From Pararhizobium sp. (GTDB lineage Bacteria > Pseudomonadota > Alphaproteobacteria > Rhizobiales > Rhizobiaceae): a stretch of 64,000 nucleotides of DNA. The stretch spans positions 5,102,501 to 5,166,500 of the forward strand of contig CP051237.1 in assembly GCA_017794825.1 (NCBI GenBank). The letters run 5' to 3'. The notes beneath the pieces were generated by a model. The model did no database searches and was not told where the DNA came from. It saw only the letters and a program-made list of their open reading frames with translations. Within the stretch, counting starts at the first letter, position 1. Each line of letters begins with the position of its first letter. The translations under genes were made by a program, and so were the position numbers. Of the stretch, positions 34,160 to 42,173 are shown in pieces.

Positions 34160-36676
34160 ATGCTTGCCATGCAAGATGGAATGCGCCGCGGCGTAGCGCC
34201 TGCGGACGTCGGAGATGAAGGGAGCCATCCATTGTCCGCGAATACGCATGATCGGGACAATTCCTTTTCGGCCGACGACAGGGCGCAACTTGTTCTCGAG
34301 GGGCTGCGCGCGCCCGAAAGCGTCGACCGGCTTTGCGAAGAGGCCGGGCTTTTAAAAAGCGACTTCGCCAAATGGCGCGACGCCTTTATCGAGGGTGGCC
34401 GCAGCCGACTGGCGCGGGAAGTGGATACGCCGTCCGGCGCGTCCGGGCTGGATGACGCACTGCTGAGAAAAGTCGTCGAGTCCTTCCCGGCAAATCTACT
34501 CATATCCAGGCTGGATGACGGCGGAATCATTTTCCGGTCCGCCTCCACTGAAGCCGTTTTCGGTCTCCGGGATCATACGCGCGAGCACTGGACCGACCAG
34601 GACGAACGGCGCAGGTTCGTCGAGGAAATGCGAACCACGGGCCGGGTCGACAAGATGCTGTTCAGGGCTCGCGGTTTCGACGGCGCGGAGTTTCCCGCCC
34701 AGTTGTCCAGCCGGCTGATCGAACACGGCGGTGAAAACATCAGCGTCACGACCTCGACGGATCTCGGCGCCTTTTACGAGATGAGCGAGCGATTGGAGCA
34801 GAACATCGCCCGTTTCCAGGAGGCTCTGGAGGCGCTGGACGAGGGGATCATGCTTTATGATTCCGATCTGAAGCTCGAACTTTTCAACGGCCGGGCCAAC
34901 GAGATGTTCTTCCAGGGCGAGGGCCGGTTCGAGCTCGGCAAGACATTCTACGAACTTTGCGAATATTTTGCCGTTACGGGATTGCTCGTCATGCCTCCCG
35001 GGCTTGCAAAAGAGGACTGGGCGCGGTTCGCCGAGGAGGATGTGCGCGGCCTTGCGAAGAATTCGGAAATCACCACGGCCAACGGGCGTCTCCTGCTCGG
35101 ATCGTCCCATCGCACCGATCAGGGCGGCTATCTTCTGACGTTCAGGGACATCACCGGTCAGCGCCAGGCGGAAAACGCGCAACAGGAATCGGATGCGCTT
35201 CTCAGGCTGATCGTCGAGACATGTCCCGTCAATTTCATGGTGTCGCGTCTGGAAGACGGAAAAATCATCTACTCCTCGCAAGCCATGAAGGCCCGCTTCG
35301 GAGAAGTCGATTCGACGCATTCGTATTTTCTCAACCCGGAAGACCGCCTGAAATACCTCGACAGGCTGCTGCCGACGGGCGCGGTGGACGATTATCCCGT
35401 CAAGCTGCGCCAGGGAGACGGCGCGGTCATGGACGGTCTGACGTCCGCGCGCATGACGGTCTACAAGGGCGAGGACGTGATCGTCTCCTCGACCCGCGAC
35501 GTCACGGACTTCCTGAACCTGCAGGAAGAGCTACGCCACCAGCGCGAGATCGCCCACCAGAACGAGAAGCTTTCGGCCCTGGGCGAACTGCTCGCAGGCG
35601 TCGCTCACGAGCTGAACAATCCCCTGTCGGTGGTGGTCGGCTACTCTCTTATGCTGAAGGAAAAGGTCGAGAATCCCGTGCACCGGGAACGGATCGACCG
35701 GATCGGACAGGCGGCCGAACGCTGCGCCCGCATCGTGAAGGTGTTTCTGGCCATGGCCCGGCAGAGGCCCGTCAATCCGCAGCCCCTGTCCCTCAACGAC
35801 ATCGTGGAGGCGGCGGCCGACGGCGCCGCCATTTCCGTGCGCTCGAAAGGGGCCCGCATCGTCTTCGATCTGGACGCCACCCTGCCGCTGGTCGACGCCG
35901 ACGAAGACCAGCTCATCCAGGTCTTCACCAATCTCATCTCCAACGCCGGACATGCGCTCGCAGGCAAGAAGAAGGACGGCGTCCTGACGCTCAGAACCTA
36001 TTTCGACGACAGGCTGGACCGGGTCGTGGCCGAGGTCATAGACAACGGGCCGGGCGTTCCCAAAGAACTCCAGTCGCGGATCTTCGAGCCGTTCTTCACG
36101 ACGAAGGAAGCGGGCAAGGGCACCGGGATCGGTCTCGCCTTCTGTCACCGCATCATCGCGACCTATGGCGGACGGCTGTCCCTGAAATCCGCTCCGTCGA
36201 AGGGCGCGCGTTTCATCGTGCGGCTGCCCGAATCCGCGCAGCGGACCGGCTATCGGTCGCTGTCGGTCGACATTCGCGAAAAGGCCCACGACGCCTGCCG
36301 GGTTCTCGTGGTGGACGACGAGATCGACGTCACCGACATGCTCGTCGATTTTCTCGAGGGGCGCGGCTGCGAGGTCGAGGCCAGAAACGACGTCGAATCC
36401 GCCCTTCAGCTGCTCGAACGCAAGACCTTCGACGTCATCGTCAGCGACATCCGGATGCCCGGGCTCGGCGGCGAGGCGTTTCTGGAAAGGTTGAAGGCGT
36501 CGTTTCCCGCCTATGAGGGGCGGCTCGCCTTCGTCACCGGCGACATGCTGAGCCCGGACGTCGCGGAATTCCTCGCCCGCGCCAATGTTCCCTTCCTCGA
36601 AAAACCGGTCGTTCCGGAAGATCTGCAGTCCCTGATCATGGATATCTGCAAAGCCAACAGAGATGTCTCGTCATGA
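34160..36676 (+). CDS. hybrid PAS histidine kinase with N-terminal transposase-like HTH
   Basis: Up to 838 residues, with no membrane segment. Residues about 40-86 (ERGLRAPESVDRLCEEAG-like: EGLRAPESVDRLCEEAGL, then KWRDAFIEGGRSRLA) look like the helix-turn-helix of IS3-type transposase OrfA. Then come three PAS-like segments (about 98-200, 212-335, 345-455). The dimerisation domain has the phospho-acceptor His483 in GVAHELNNPLS, the HATPase has NLISNAGHAL, DNGPGVP and GTGIGLAFC, and a C-terminal receiver has Asp763 in VIVSDIRMPG. The ATG at 34160 lacks a clear ribosome site; a TTG at 34232 with AAGGGAG seven bases upstream is a strong alternative. Translation is coupled to the response regulator. 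Confidence 0.9.
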   Translation: MLAMQDGMRRGVAPADVGDEGSHPLSANTHDRDNSFSADDRAQLVLEGLRAPESVDRLCEEAGLLKSDFAKWRDAFIEGGRSRLAREVDTPSGASGLDDALLRKVVESFPANLLISRLDDGGIIFRSASTEAVFGLRDHTREHWTDQDERRRFVEEMRTTGRVDKMLFRARGFDGAEFPAQLSSRLIEHGGENISVTTSTDLGAFYEMSERLEQNIARFQEALEALDEGIMLYDSDLKLELFNGRANEMFFQGEGRFELGKTFYELCEYFAVTGLLVMPPGLAKEDWARFAEEDVRGLAKNSEITTANGRLLLGSSHRTDQGGYLLTFRDITGQRQAENAQQESDALLRLIVETCPVNFMVSRLEDGKIIYSSQAMKARFGEVDSTHSYFLNPEDRLKYLDRLLPTGAVDDYPVKLRQGDGAVMDGLTSARMTVYKGEDVIVSSTRDVTDFLNLQEELRHQREIAHQNEKLSALGELLAGVAHELNNPLSVVVGYSLMLKEKVENPVHRERIDRIGQAAERCARIVKVFLAMARQRPVNPQPLSLNDIVEAAADGAAISVRSKGARIVFDLDATLPLVDADEDQLIQVFTNLISNAGHALAGKKKDGVLTLRTYFDDRLDRVVAEVIDNGPGVPKELQSRIFEPFFTTKEAGKGTGIGLAFCHRIIATYGGRLSLKSAPSKGARFIVRLPESAQRTGYRSLSVDIREKAHDACRVLVVDDEIDVTDMLVDFLEGRGCEVEARNDVESALQLLERKTFDVIVSDIRMPGLGGEAFLERLKASFPAYEGRLAFVTGDMLSPDVAEFLARANVPFLEKPVVPEDLQSLIMDICKANRDVSS

Positions 36677-37383
36677 GTTCCACGCCGTTCCACATTCTTG
36701 TCTGCGACGACGAAATCCACCTGCGGGAGATGGTCGGCGAATACCTGTCCGACCGCGGCTATCGCGTTACGGAGGCGCAAGACGCCTCCTGCCTGCACGA
36801 GGCCATGCGGAAAGACCCGGCGGACCTCATCGTGCTCGACATCAACATGCCGGGCGAGGACGGGCTTACGGCGCTCCGCACGCTACGCAAGGAATCGACC
36901 GTGCCGGTCATCATGCTCACCGCCGCGGCCGACGTCGTGGACCGCGTGGTCGGTCTGGAAATGGGCGCGGACGACTATGTCGGCAAGCCCGTGGATCTGC
37001 GCGAGCTCGAGGCGCGGATAAAGGCCACCCTGCGCCGTCAGGTGGTCAACGAAGAGGCGGCCAGGCGCCGGGACATCATGTCCGGCACGGTGCCGTTCGG
37101 CGATTGTCGTCTCGATCTCGACGCGGCGAAGCTCTACGGATCCGGCGGAAACGAGATCGCGCTCACGGCCATGGAATTCAGCCTCCTGCGGGTCTTCGCC
37201 TCCAATCGCGGCCGCATCCTCAACCGTGACCAGCTGCTGGAACAGGCGCACGACAGGGGATGGGAGCCGTTCGACCGGTCGATCGACCTGCGCATTTCCC
37301 GCATCCGCAAGAAGGTCGAGAAGAACCCCGCCAAACCGGAATACATCCGCACCGTCAGGGGCATCGGCTACATCTTCGACTGA
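36673..37383 (+). CDS. OmpR-family response regulator
   Basis: A 236-residue regulator. The receiver has the acidic pair CDDE, phospho-acceptor Asp56 in LIVLDINMPGEDG, Thr in MLTA and Lys in YVGKPVD. The C-terminal winged helix has IALTAMEFSLLRVFASNRGRILNRDQLLEQ and RIRKKVEKNP...TVRGIGYIF. The ATG overlaps the kinase stop by four bases (ATGA), so the pair is one two-component system. Candidate binding sites are the GTNTC-N4-GTNTC repeats at 33534, 33565 and 34125. Confidence 0.94.
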   Translation: MSSTPFHILVCDDEIHLREMVGEYLSDRGYRVTEAQDASCLHEAMRKDPADLIVLDINMPGEDGLTALRTLRKESTVPVIMLTAAADVVDRVVGLEMGADDYVGKPVDLRELEARIKATLRRQVVNEEAARRRDIMSGTVPFGDCRLDLDAAKLYGSGGNEIALTAMEFSLLRVFASNRGRILNRDQLLEQAHDRGWEPFDRSIDLRISRIRKKVEKNPAKPEYIRTVRGIGYIFD

Positions 37384-37484
37384 GCGACTGTGTGATGACG
37401 TTGTCGGCGCATAAGGAGTGGCGTTCTTGACTGCGCCGGTATAAAGCGCACGTGCGCCGTCGCCACCCAAACAGGAGCTCTCCC

Positions 37485-38306
37485 ATGTCCGACGATTTCA
37501 AGATCTGCCGCGCCTGCGGCGTCGAGCATCCGCTCACCGCCGTCGTCTGCGACATCTGCCTGGACGAGCGGCAATACGTGCCGCGCGACGGCCAGGCCTG
37601 GGCGACGCATGCCGAGCTTCGCGCGGAGGGCGTACGCGCGCAGATCCGCGAGATCGAAGACAACCTTTTCGAGATCTCCACCGCGCCGTCCATCGCCATC
37701 GGCCATCGCGCGCTTCTGGCGGTGACGCCGGAAGGCAACCTGTTGTGGGAGCCGATAGGCTTCCTGGACGAGGCCGCGGTGAGCCGCATTCAGGCGCTCG
37801 GCGGCGTGCGCTTCATCGCCTCCAGCCACCCGCACATGTTCGGCGCGCAGGTCGCCTGGAGCCGCGCGCTCGGCCATCCGCCGGTGCTGGTCTCCGGCTT
37901 CGACCGCGAATGGCTGGCGCGGCCCGATCCGGTGATCGAATTCTGGCAGGACGACGCCGAGATCCTGCCCGGCGTCACGCTCGCGCGCGTCGGCGGGCAT
38001 TTCCCGGGCAGCGCGGTCGTGCACTTTGCGGCGGGCGCCGGCGGGAAAGGCGCGCTGCTTTCCGGCGATTCCATCATGGCGAACCCGGACGGCAAGACCG
38101 TCTCCTTCATGCGCAGCTTTCCAAACCGCATCCCGCTGTCGGTCAAGGCGGTGGAGACGATCCTGCAGCGGATCGACCGCTTCGCCTACGAACGGCTCTA
38201 TTCCAATGTCGCGTCGTCGGTGGAGGAGGGCGCGAACGCCGCGGTGCGCGCTTCGGCCAGGCGCCATATCGACTGGATCACCGGCGCGCACGACGACCTG
38301 ATCTGA
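37485..38306 (+). CDS. MBL-fold hydrolase with N-terminal zinc ribbon
   Basis: A 273-residue protein. Residues 5-35 are a zinc ribbon-like segment with two Cys pairs (KICRACGVEHPL and VVCDICLDER). The rest follows the metallo-beta-lactamase fold: IEDNLFEISTAPSIAIG, the ASSHPHMFGAQVAW region in place of HxHxDH, RVGGHFPGSAVVHF and GALLSGDSIM. The first metal motif is reduced to HPH, so the metal site may differ from classical members. AGGAGC precedes the ATG. Function unknown; separate from the two-component operon by 101 bases. Confidence 0.78.
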   Translation: MSDDFKICRACGVEHPLTAVVCDICLDERQYVPRDGQAWATHAELRAEGVRAQIREIEDNLFEISTAPSIAIGHRALLAVTPEGNLLWEPIGFLDEAAVSRIQALGGVRFIASSHPHMFGAQVAWSRALGHPPVLVSGFDREWLARPDPVIEFWQDDAEILPGVTLARVGGHFPGSAVVHFAAGAGGKGALLSGDSIMANPDGKTVSFMRSFPNRIPLSVKAVETILQRIDRFAYERLYSNVASSVEEGANAAVRASARRHIDWITGAHDDLI

Positions 38307-38440
38307 GCCGACGGCCGCAGGGCGACCCGGCCCTGCAAATTGCAGTCAAAAAGAGAATGTCCCCGGCGTTGCATCTTGCGCTTGCCCGGCTTTTGCCGGA
38401 AACTGCACATGTTAGACAAAACGCCGACAAGGGGACGATC

Positions 38441-39472
38441 ATGCACATTATCAAGACAGGTTTGCGCGCTGCATTGCTTGCGCTCATCGCGACCGCCGCC
38501 GCCGGCGGCGCGGCGCACGCCGAAAATTGCTCGCCGGGCATGGCGCCCGGCCTGATCGCGCTCGACGTCGACCAGTTCACCGTGCTCGGATATGTGCCGG
38601 CAAGCGCCGTCGGCAAGGCGTCGCCGCTCGTCGTCAACCTGCATCCGACCGGCGGCAAGGGCACGTATTCGCTGAATGAAGCCAAGCCTGTCGCCGACGA
38701 GAACGGTTTCGTCATGATCGCGCCCGAAGGCGTCATCGGCCCGGTCTTTTCCGGCTGGACGTGGAATGTCCCGGGCGTGCCGACCTTCGGCGGCGACCAG
38801 TATCCGGCCGAAGACGCGCGCAACGACGTCGAATTCATCACCAAGGCGATCGATGCGGCCATCGCGTCGACCTGCATCGACACGAGCCGGATCTACGTGG
38901 TCGGCTGGTCCGGCGGCGCGCGCATGGCGTCGCGGCTGGCCTGCGATCTGAGCGACCGCATCGCCTCCGTCGTGCCGATCGGCGGCATCCGTTTCTCGAA
39001 AGCCTCCGATACGGAGCTTGGCCTTCCCAAGGCGGTCGAATGCGCGCCGTCGCGCGCGGTGCCGATGCAGACCATTCATGGCCGCTGGGACCCGACCAAC
39101 CCCTGGTTCGGCGAGGCGCTGGGCGACACGCCCTTCAAGAACCCGTACGAGGACAACAAGACGATTATCGCCGAGGTGCCGAAACAGGGCTCCTCGTGGA
39201 GCTATTCGGGCGAGGAGGCGCTTGCCCGCTGGGTCGCGTTCAACGGCTGCGACGCCACGCCCGTCACCAATGCGCTCGCCGAAGGCGTCGAGCAGCGCGA
39301 CTACGGCAATTGCCGGGACGACGCCGAGGTCACGCTGGTCTTTTTCGAAAATCTCGGCCACGCGATACCGGGCTACGAAAAGCCATGGGCGCCGGGACAG
39401 GCCGAAAGCCCGGTCAACGGCTATGCGCTCGCCTGGGACCTCATGAAGGACGACAGCCTGCCGCAGAAATAG
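38441..39472 (+). CDS. secreted PHB depolymerase/LpqC-like esterase
   Basis: A 343-residue exported esterase. The signal peptide is MHIIKTGLRAALLALIATAA, ending near AHA (residue 27). The mature enzyme is of the polyhydroxybutyrate depolymerase/feruloyl esterase type: PLVVNLHPTGGKG, the nucleophile elbow VVGWSGGARMASRLACD, MQTIHGRWDPTNP, and the catalytic His in NLGHAIPGYE. Cys residues at CSPG, TCID, ECAP and NGCD may form disulfides. It probably degrades an extracellular ester polymer or oligomer. Confidence 0.85.
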   Translation: MHIIKTGLRAALLALIATAAAGGAAHAENCSPGMAPGLIALDVDQFTVLGYVPASAVGKASPLVVNLHPTGGKGTYSLNEAKPVADENGFVMIAPEGVIGPVFSGWTWNVPGVPTFGGDQYPAEDARNDVEFITKAIDAAIASTCIDTSRIYVVGWSGGARMASRLACDLSDRIASVVPIGGIRFSKASDTELGLPKAVECAPSRAVPMQTIHGRWDPTNPWFGEALGDTPFKNPYEDNKTIIAEVPKQGSSWSYSGEEALARWVAFNGCDATPVTNALAEGVEQRDYGNCRDDAEVTLVFFENLGHAIPGYEKPWAPGQAESPVNGYALAWDLMKDDSLPQK

Positions 39473-39927
39473 CGCCGCAGTCCGGCCGGGTGATCCGGGC
39501 GAAGAGCAGTTCGCCCGCGCGCCCGTTCTCTGTCTTCCCTCATTGCGGGCCTGACCCGCAATCCAGCAGCGCCGCGTCGGCGGCGCGCAAGGAGGAGAGG
39601 CTGTGCAAACCGCCCGCTAAAATCACCGTGATTCGCTCGCGCGTCAGGAGAGCTTGTCCCGAATTCAGGTCTCGGCAAGTGCTGCGATCTCCCGCTAGGT
39701 CGGCTCCAACATGAAATAGTGCCTGAAGCCCTTCGCCACATGAAAATCGGCGTGTCTGCGCCGCGATGCTGTCACCCGCATTGATAATTTCTAATGTTTT
39801 ATACAATTATTTGGTGTTAAACATTCTCGGTCAATAATGAGTTTCACACCTCAAGTGTTGAGGCATGATTTTCCTATCGTTGATAGCAATCGCCCTCCAG
39901 GTTTCGATGCGGTAGTGATTTAATATC
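39473..39927. other. intergenic gap and left edge of AT-rich segment
   Basis: The first part is GC-rich and holds one bipartite palindromic repeat (39538-39590). From about 39770 onward the base composition turns AT-rich, and stays so through 46.1 kb. No gene, integrase or clear attachment site is visible. The stop of the PP2C gene is at 39928. Confidence 0.6.
39538..39590. repeat. bipartite palindromic repeat, single copy
   Basis: ATTGCGGG-CCTGA-CCCGCAAT, then CCAGCAG, then CGCCGC-GTCG-GCGGCG. The order hairpin, CCAGCAG, hairpin is the same as in the units at 49.2-49.8 kb, with different stem sequences. Confidence 0.6.
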
Positions 39928-40683
39928 TCAGGGATGGAAGTCAGCTACAACGACTGAGACGTTATCCAAGCCACCAGATTCAATCGCCTGTGAAAGAAGT
40001 CCCTCGGCCGCTTCCATTGGCGTTTCAAATCGTTCGAGACAACTCGAAATCCTAGATGTTTCCACCATATCGGTTAATCCATCACTGCACAGCAGGAACC
40101 TCATCTTCACGGTTGGATAATGTAGTAATCCGATGTGTGGCTCAATCGGATAGGGATAAGGGTGGCCACCTAGTGATTGCGTAATTAGATGTGTTCTACT
40201 GGCTTTTGAGGCAGCTTTCGCTGAAAAATTGGGCACGTCATCGTGGCTAAGCATTTCTAATCTAGAAGACGAGTAGTAATAAATCCTACTATCTCCAACA
40301 TTGAAGTATAAGAGGTCGTTTAGAGTGCTAACGATACCAACAACAGTGGTGCCGAGCCCTCTCAGGCTGGGATCGTCTTCCATGATTTCAAAAAGCCTAT
40401 CATTGGCTGCAATAAGTGCGTTTTTCCAATCGGTGGAATTTCCACAATTTTTGCCTAAGCTGACAAGTTCTTGGAGAGTTTTTCGACTCGCAATATGACC
40501 GCCCCGATGGCCGCCCATCCCATCAGCAATAATTAATACAAAGTCTTTTCCGGAGCCATTCAGCTGATACTCCAGACTATATTTTTCGTCGTTGATAAGA
40601 AGACGGTTGTTTATTGCAATCGAGTCCTCATTGCGGCTACGCACTAGGCCTGGATTTGTTAGTGCGCCAATACAAACCTTCAT
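39928..40683 (-). CDS. PP2C-family protein phosphatase
   Basis: A 251-residue PPM/PP2C Ser/Thr phosphatase. Metal-binding and catalytic motifs are complete: NPGLVRSRNEDSIAI, IIADGMGGHRGGHIAS, GTTVVGIV, NVGDSRIYYY, LLCSDGLTDMV and GLDNVSVVVADF. It is the last gene of a three-gene operon; its ATG shares one base with the stop of the preceding gene (TGATG). It would reverse phosphorylation by the kinase encoded at the head of the operon. Codon use is AT-rich, unlike the flanking housekeeping genes. Confidence 0.93.
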   Translation of the reverse strand: MKVCIGALTNPGLVRSRNEDSIAINNRLLINDEKYSLEYQLNGSGKDFVLIIADGMGGHRGGHIASRKTLQELVSLGKNCGNSTDWKNALIAANDRLFEIMEDDPSLRGLGTTVVGIVSTLNDLLYFNVGDSRIYYYSSSRLEMLSHDDVPNFSAKAASKASRTHLITQSLGGHPYPYPIEPHIGLLHYPTVKMRFLLCSDGLTDMVETSRISSCLERFETPMEAAEGLLSQAIESGGLDNVSVVVADFHP

Positions 40684-42173
40684 CAGGTTGCGCCCTTTTT
40701 TCTTATTTTATATGTTTGTTGTCTGGCAGGCGATTTCTCAAGTTTGTCCACACGGTTTCGAAAAGCCTCAACCATAGATCCTTTTTGGAGAACATAGCCC
40801 ACCACCAATCCGATTTTTCGCGCTTTCTCTGTCACTCCCAAGAATGAACGATTGCTCACAAGCGCAAGTGAATCATCAACAACCAAATGAAAGAAACGAC
40901 GATTATCTGGATTAAATGCGATTTCAAACTTCGGGAAATTTCTTCGCAGTCTTTCAAGTGCAATAATAGCGTCATTGTCCACTTCCATGCTCTTTGAGAG
41001 CGTAAACACGACACGGACACCTTCTTCGAGAAGTAGTTGGAGACGTTTTAGGAATATTGCGTCTACAACAGAATCATCCACTTGATAGCTAGATATCAAA
41101 AGTTGACTCTTCGCTGAACAGAGTGCCTCATTAAGCATCTCAGACAGTTCGAAGGGAGCGACGGGCCGAGCTTGAAAGCGGTTCAATTCCATTCTGGCAT
41201 TTCGTAACATTTGATCCGCAGCTTCGAGTGCTTCTCTTGCATCTTTCGGAACTGATCCGTCGCGTTCGGTAGCTCTTTCAGCTTTCGTCCTTGCTGCTTG
41301 TTGTTTTATCTTTGCCGTGGAAACAGCGAGTTGGAGCCCGTCCAACTCCGCTTGTTCCGGGAGTAAAGCTTGTACGTCTTTTCCAAGGTACCGGCGTAAG
41401 TCCGAAGCAGTTGTCGATTGATCGACGGACTTAATGAAGCCCATTTTTTTTGGTCCGCCTCTTTCGGAAAAAATGTTCGATATTTCCATGTCGCGGGCAT
41501 CATCAATTACGAAATCAATCTGGATTTCTGAAGAGCGACTTTTCTTGTAAACTAGTCCAACTGCAGGCCGGTAAAGGCGGACCCTTCTTACTATGCGCTT
41601 AAGTCTAAGAATGTCCTTCTTTATGTTGCTGCCGTCGAGCGAGGTATCATGAATTGCCCTCGTGAGATCTTGAATGGATATGTCTTTGATCTCGGGCCCC
41701 TCCGCTGGATAAGCGCGAATCTGGATCATTTTCTTTGGATCAACCTGCGCTGGAACCAACAGAGTTTCTGGTAGAAGTCTTTTTGGTCGTAGAAGTAACC
41801 TATCGTACAGAAAGGATAACATCTCATCCTGTGGCCGAGCGTCATAGGCAAGGGAAAGAACTTCTTTGCCACGATCTGTGAGCGAGAGCTCACCTTCAGA
41901 ATCTTGTGTAATGAATCTGTCTATGGAAAGCTGTGCAATACTCGCGTCGACGACCGCTGCATCGATACCGAGAAAGCCGCCGATCTCAGGTCGCCATGAG
42001 ATGCCCGCACTAATTGATTTCATGACGAATTCGAGTATCGGCGGGAGCTCCCTGCGCACCATAGTAACAGAGTCAACTGTCAGGCGATATATGGGTAGTC
42101 CTACCTCGACATAGTCGATGAGTTCGTAGCCCGGCTTTGATTCATATCGCCTAGCGACATCCTCGGGCGTCAT
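40683..42173 (-). CDS. winged-helix / PLD-like protein of unknown function
   Basis: A 496-residue protein. Residues about 30-110 look like winged-helix segments (PPILEFVMKSISAGI, EIGGFLGIDAAVVDASIAQL, FITQDSEGELSLTDRGKEVL). The centre is charged, with a coiled-coil-prone Ala/Glu/Arg stretch around residues 300-345. The C-terminal 150 residues resemble one PLD repeat (FELSEMLNEALCSAKSQLLISSYQ, LLEEGVRVVFTLS, then RFFHLVVDDSLALVSNRSF). Where HxK(x)4D is expected the sequence is RFFHLVVDD, so the catalytic His and Lys are absent. The ATG overlaps the upstream stop by four bases. Possibly a non-catalytic sensor or adaptor between kinase-helicase and phosphatase. Confidence 0.75.
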   Translation of the reverse strand: MTPEDVARRYESKPGYELIDYVEVGLPIYRLTVDSVTMVRRELPPILEFVMKSISAGISWRPEIGGFLGIDAAVVDASIAQLSIDRFITQDSEGELSLTDRGKEVLSLAYDARPQDEMLSFLYDRLLLRPKRLLPETLLVPAQVDPKKMIQIRAYPAEGPEIKDISIQDLTRAIHDTSLDGSNIKKDILRLKRIVRRVRLYRPAVGLVYKKSRSSEIQIDFVIDDARDMEISNIFSERGGPKKMGFIKSVDQSTTASDLRRYLGKDVQALLPEQAELDGLQLAVSTAKIKQQAARTKAERATERDGSVPKDAREALEAADQMLRNARMELNRFQARPVAPFELSEMLNEALCSAKSQLLISSYQVDDSVVDAIFLKRLQLLLEEGVRVVFTLSKSMEVDNDAIIALERLRRNFPKFEIAFNPDNRRFFHLVVDDSLALVSNRSFLGVTEKARKIGLVVGYVLQKGSMVEAFRNRVDKLEKSPARQQTYKIRKKGAT

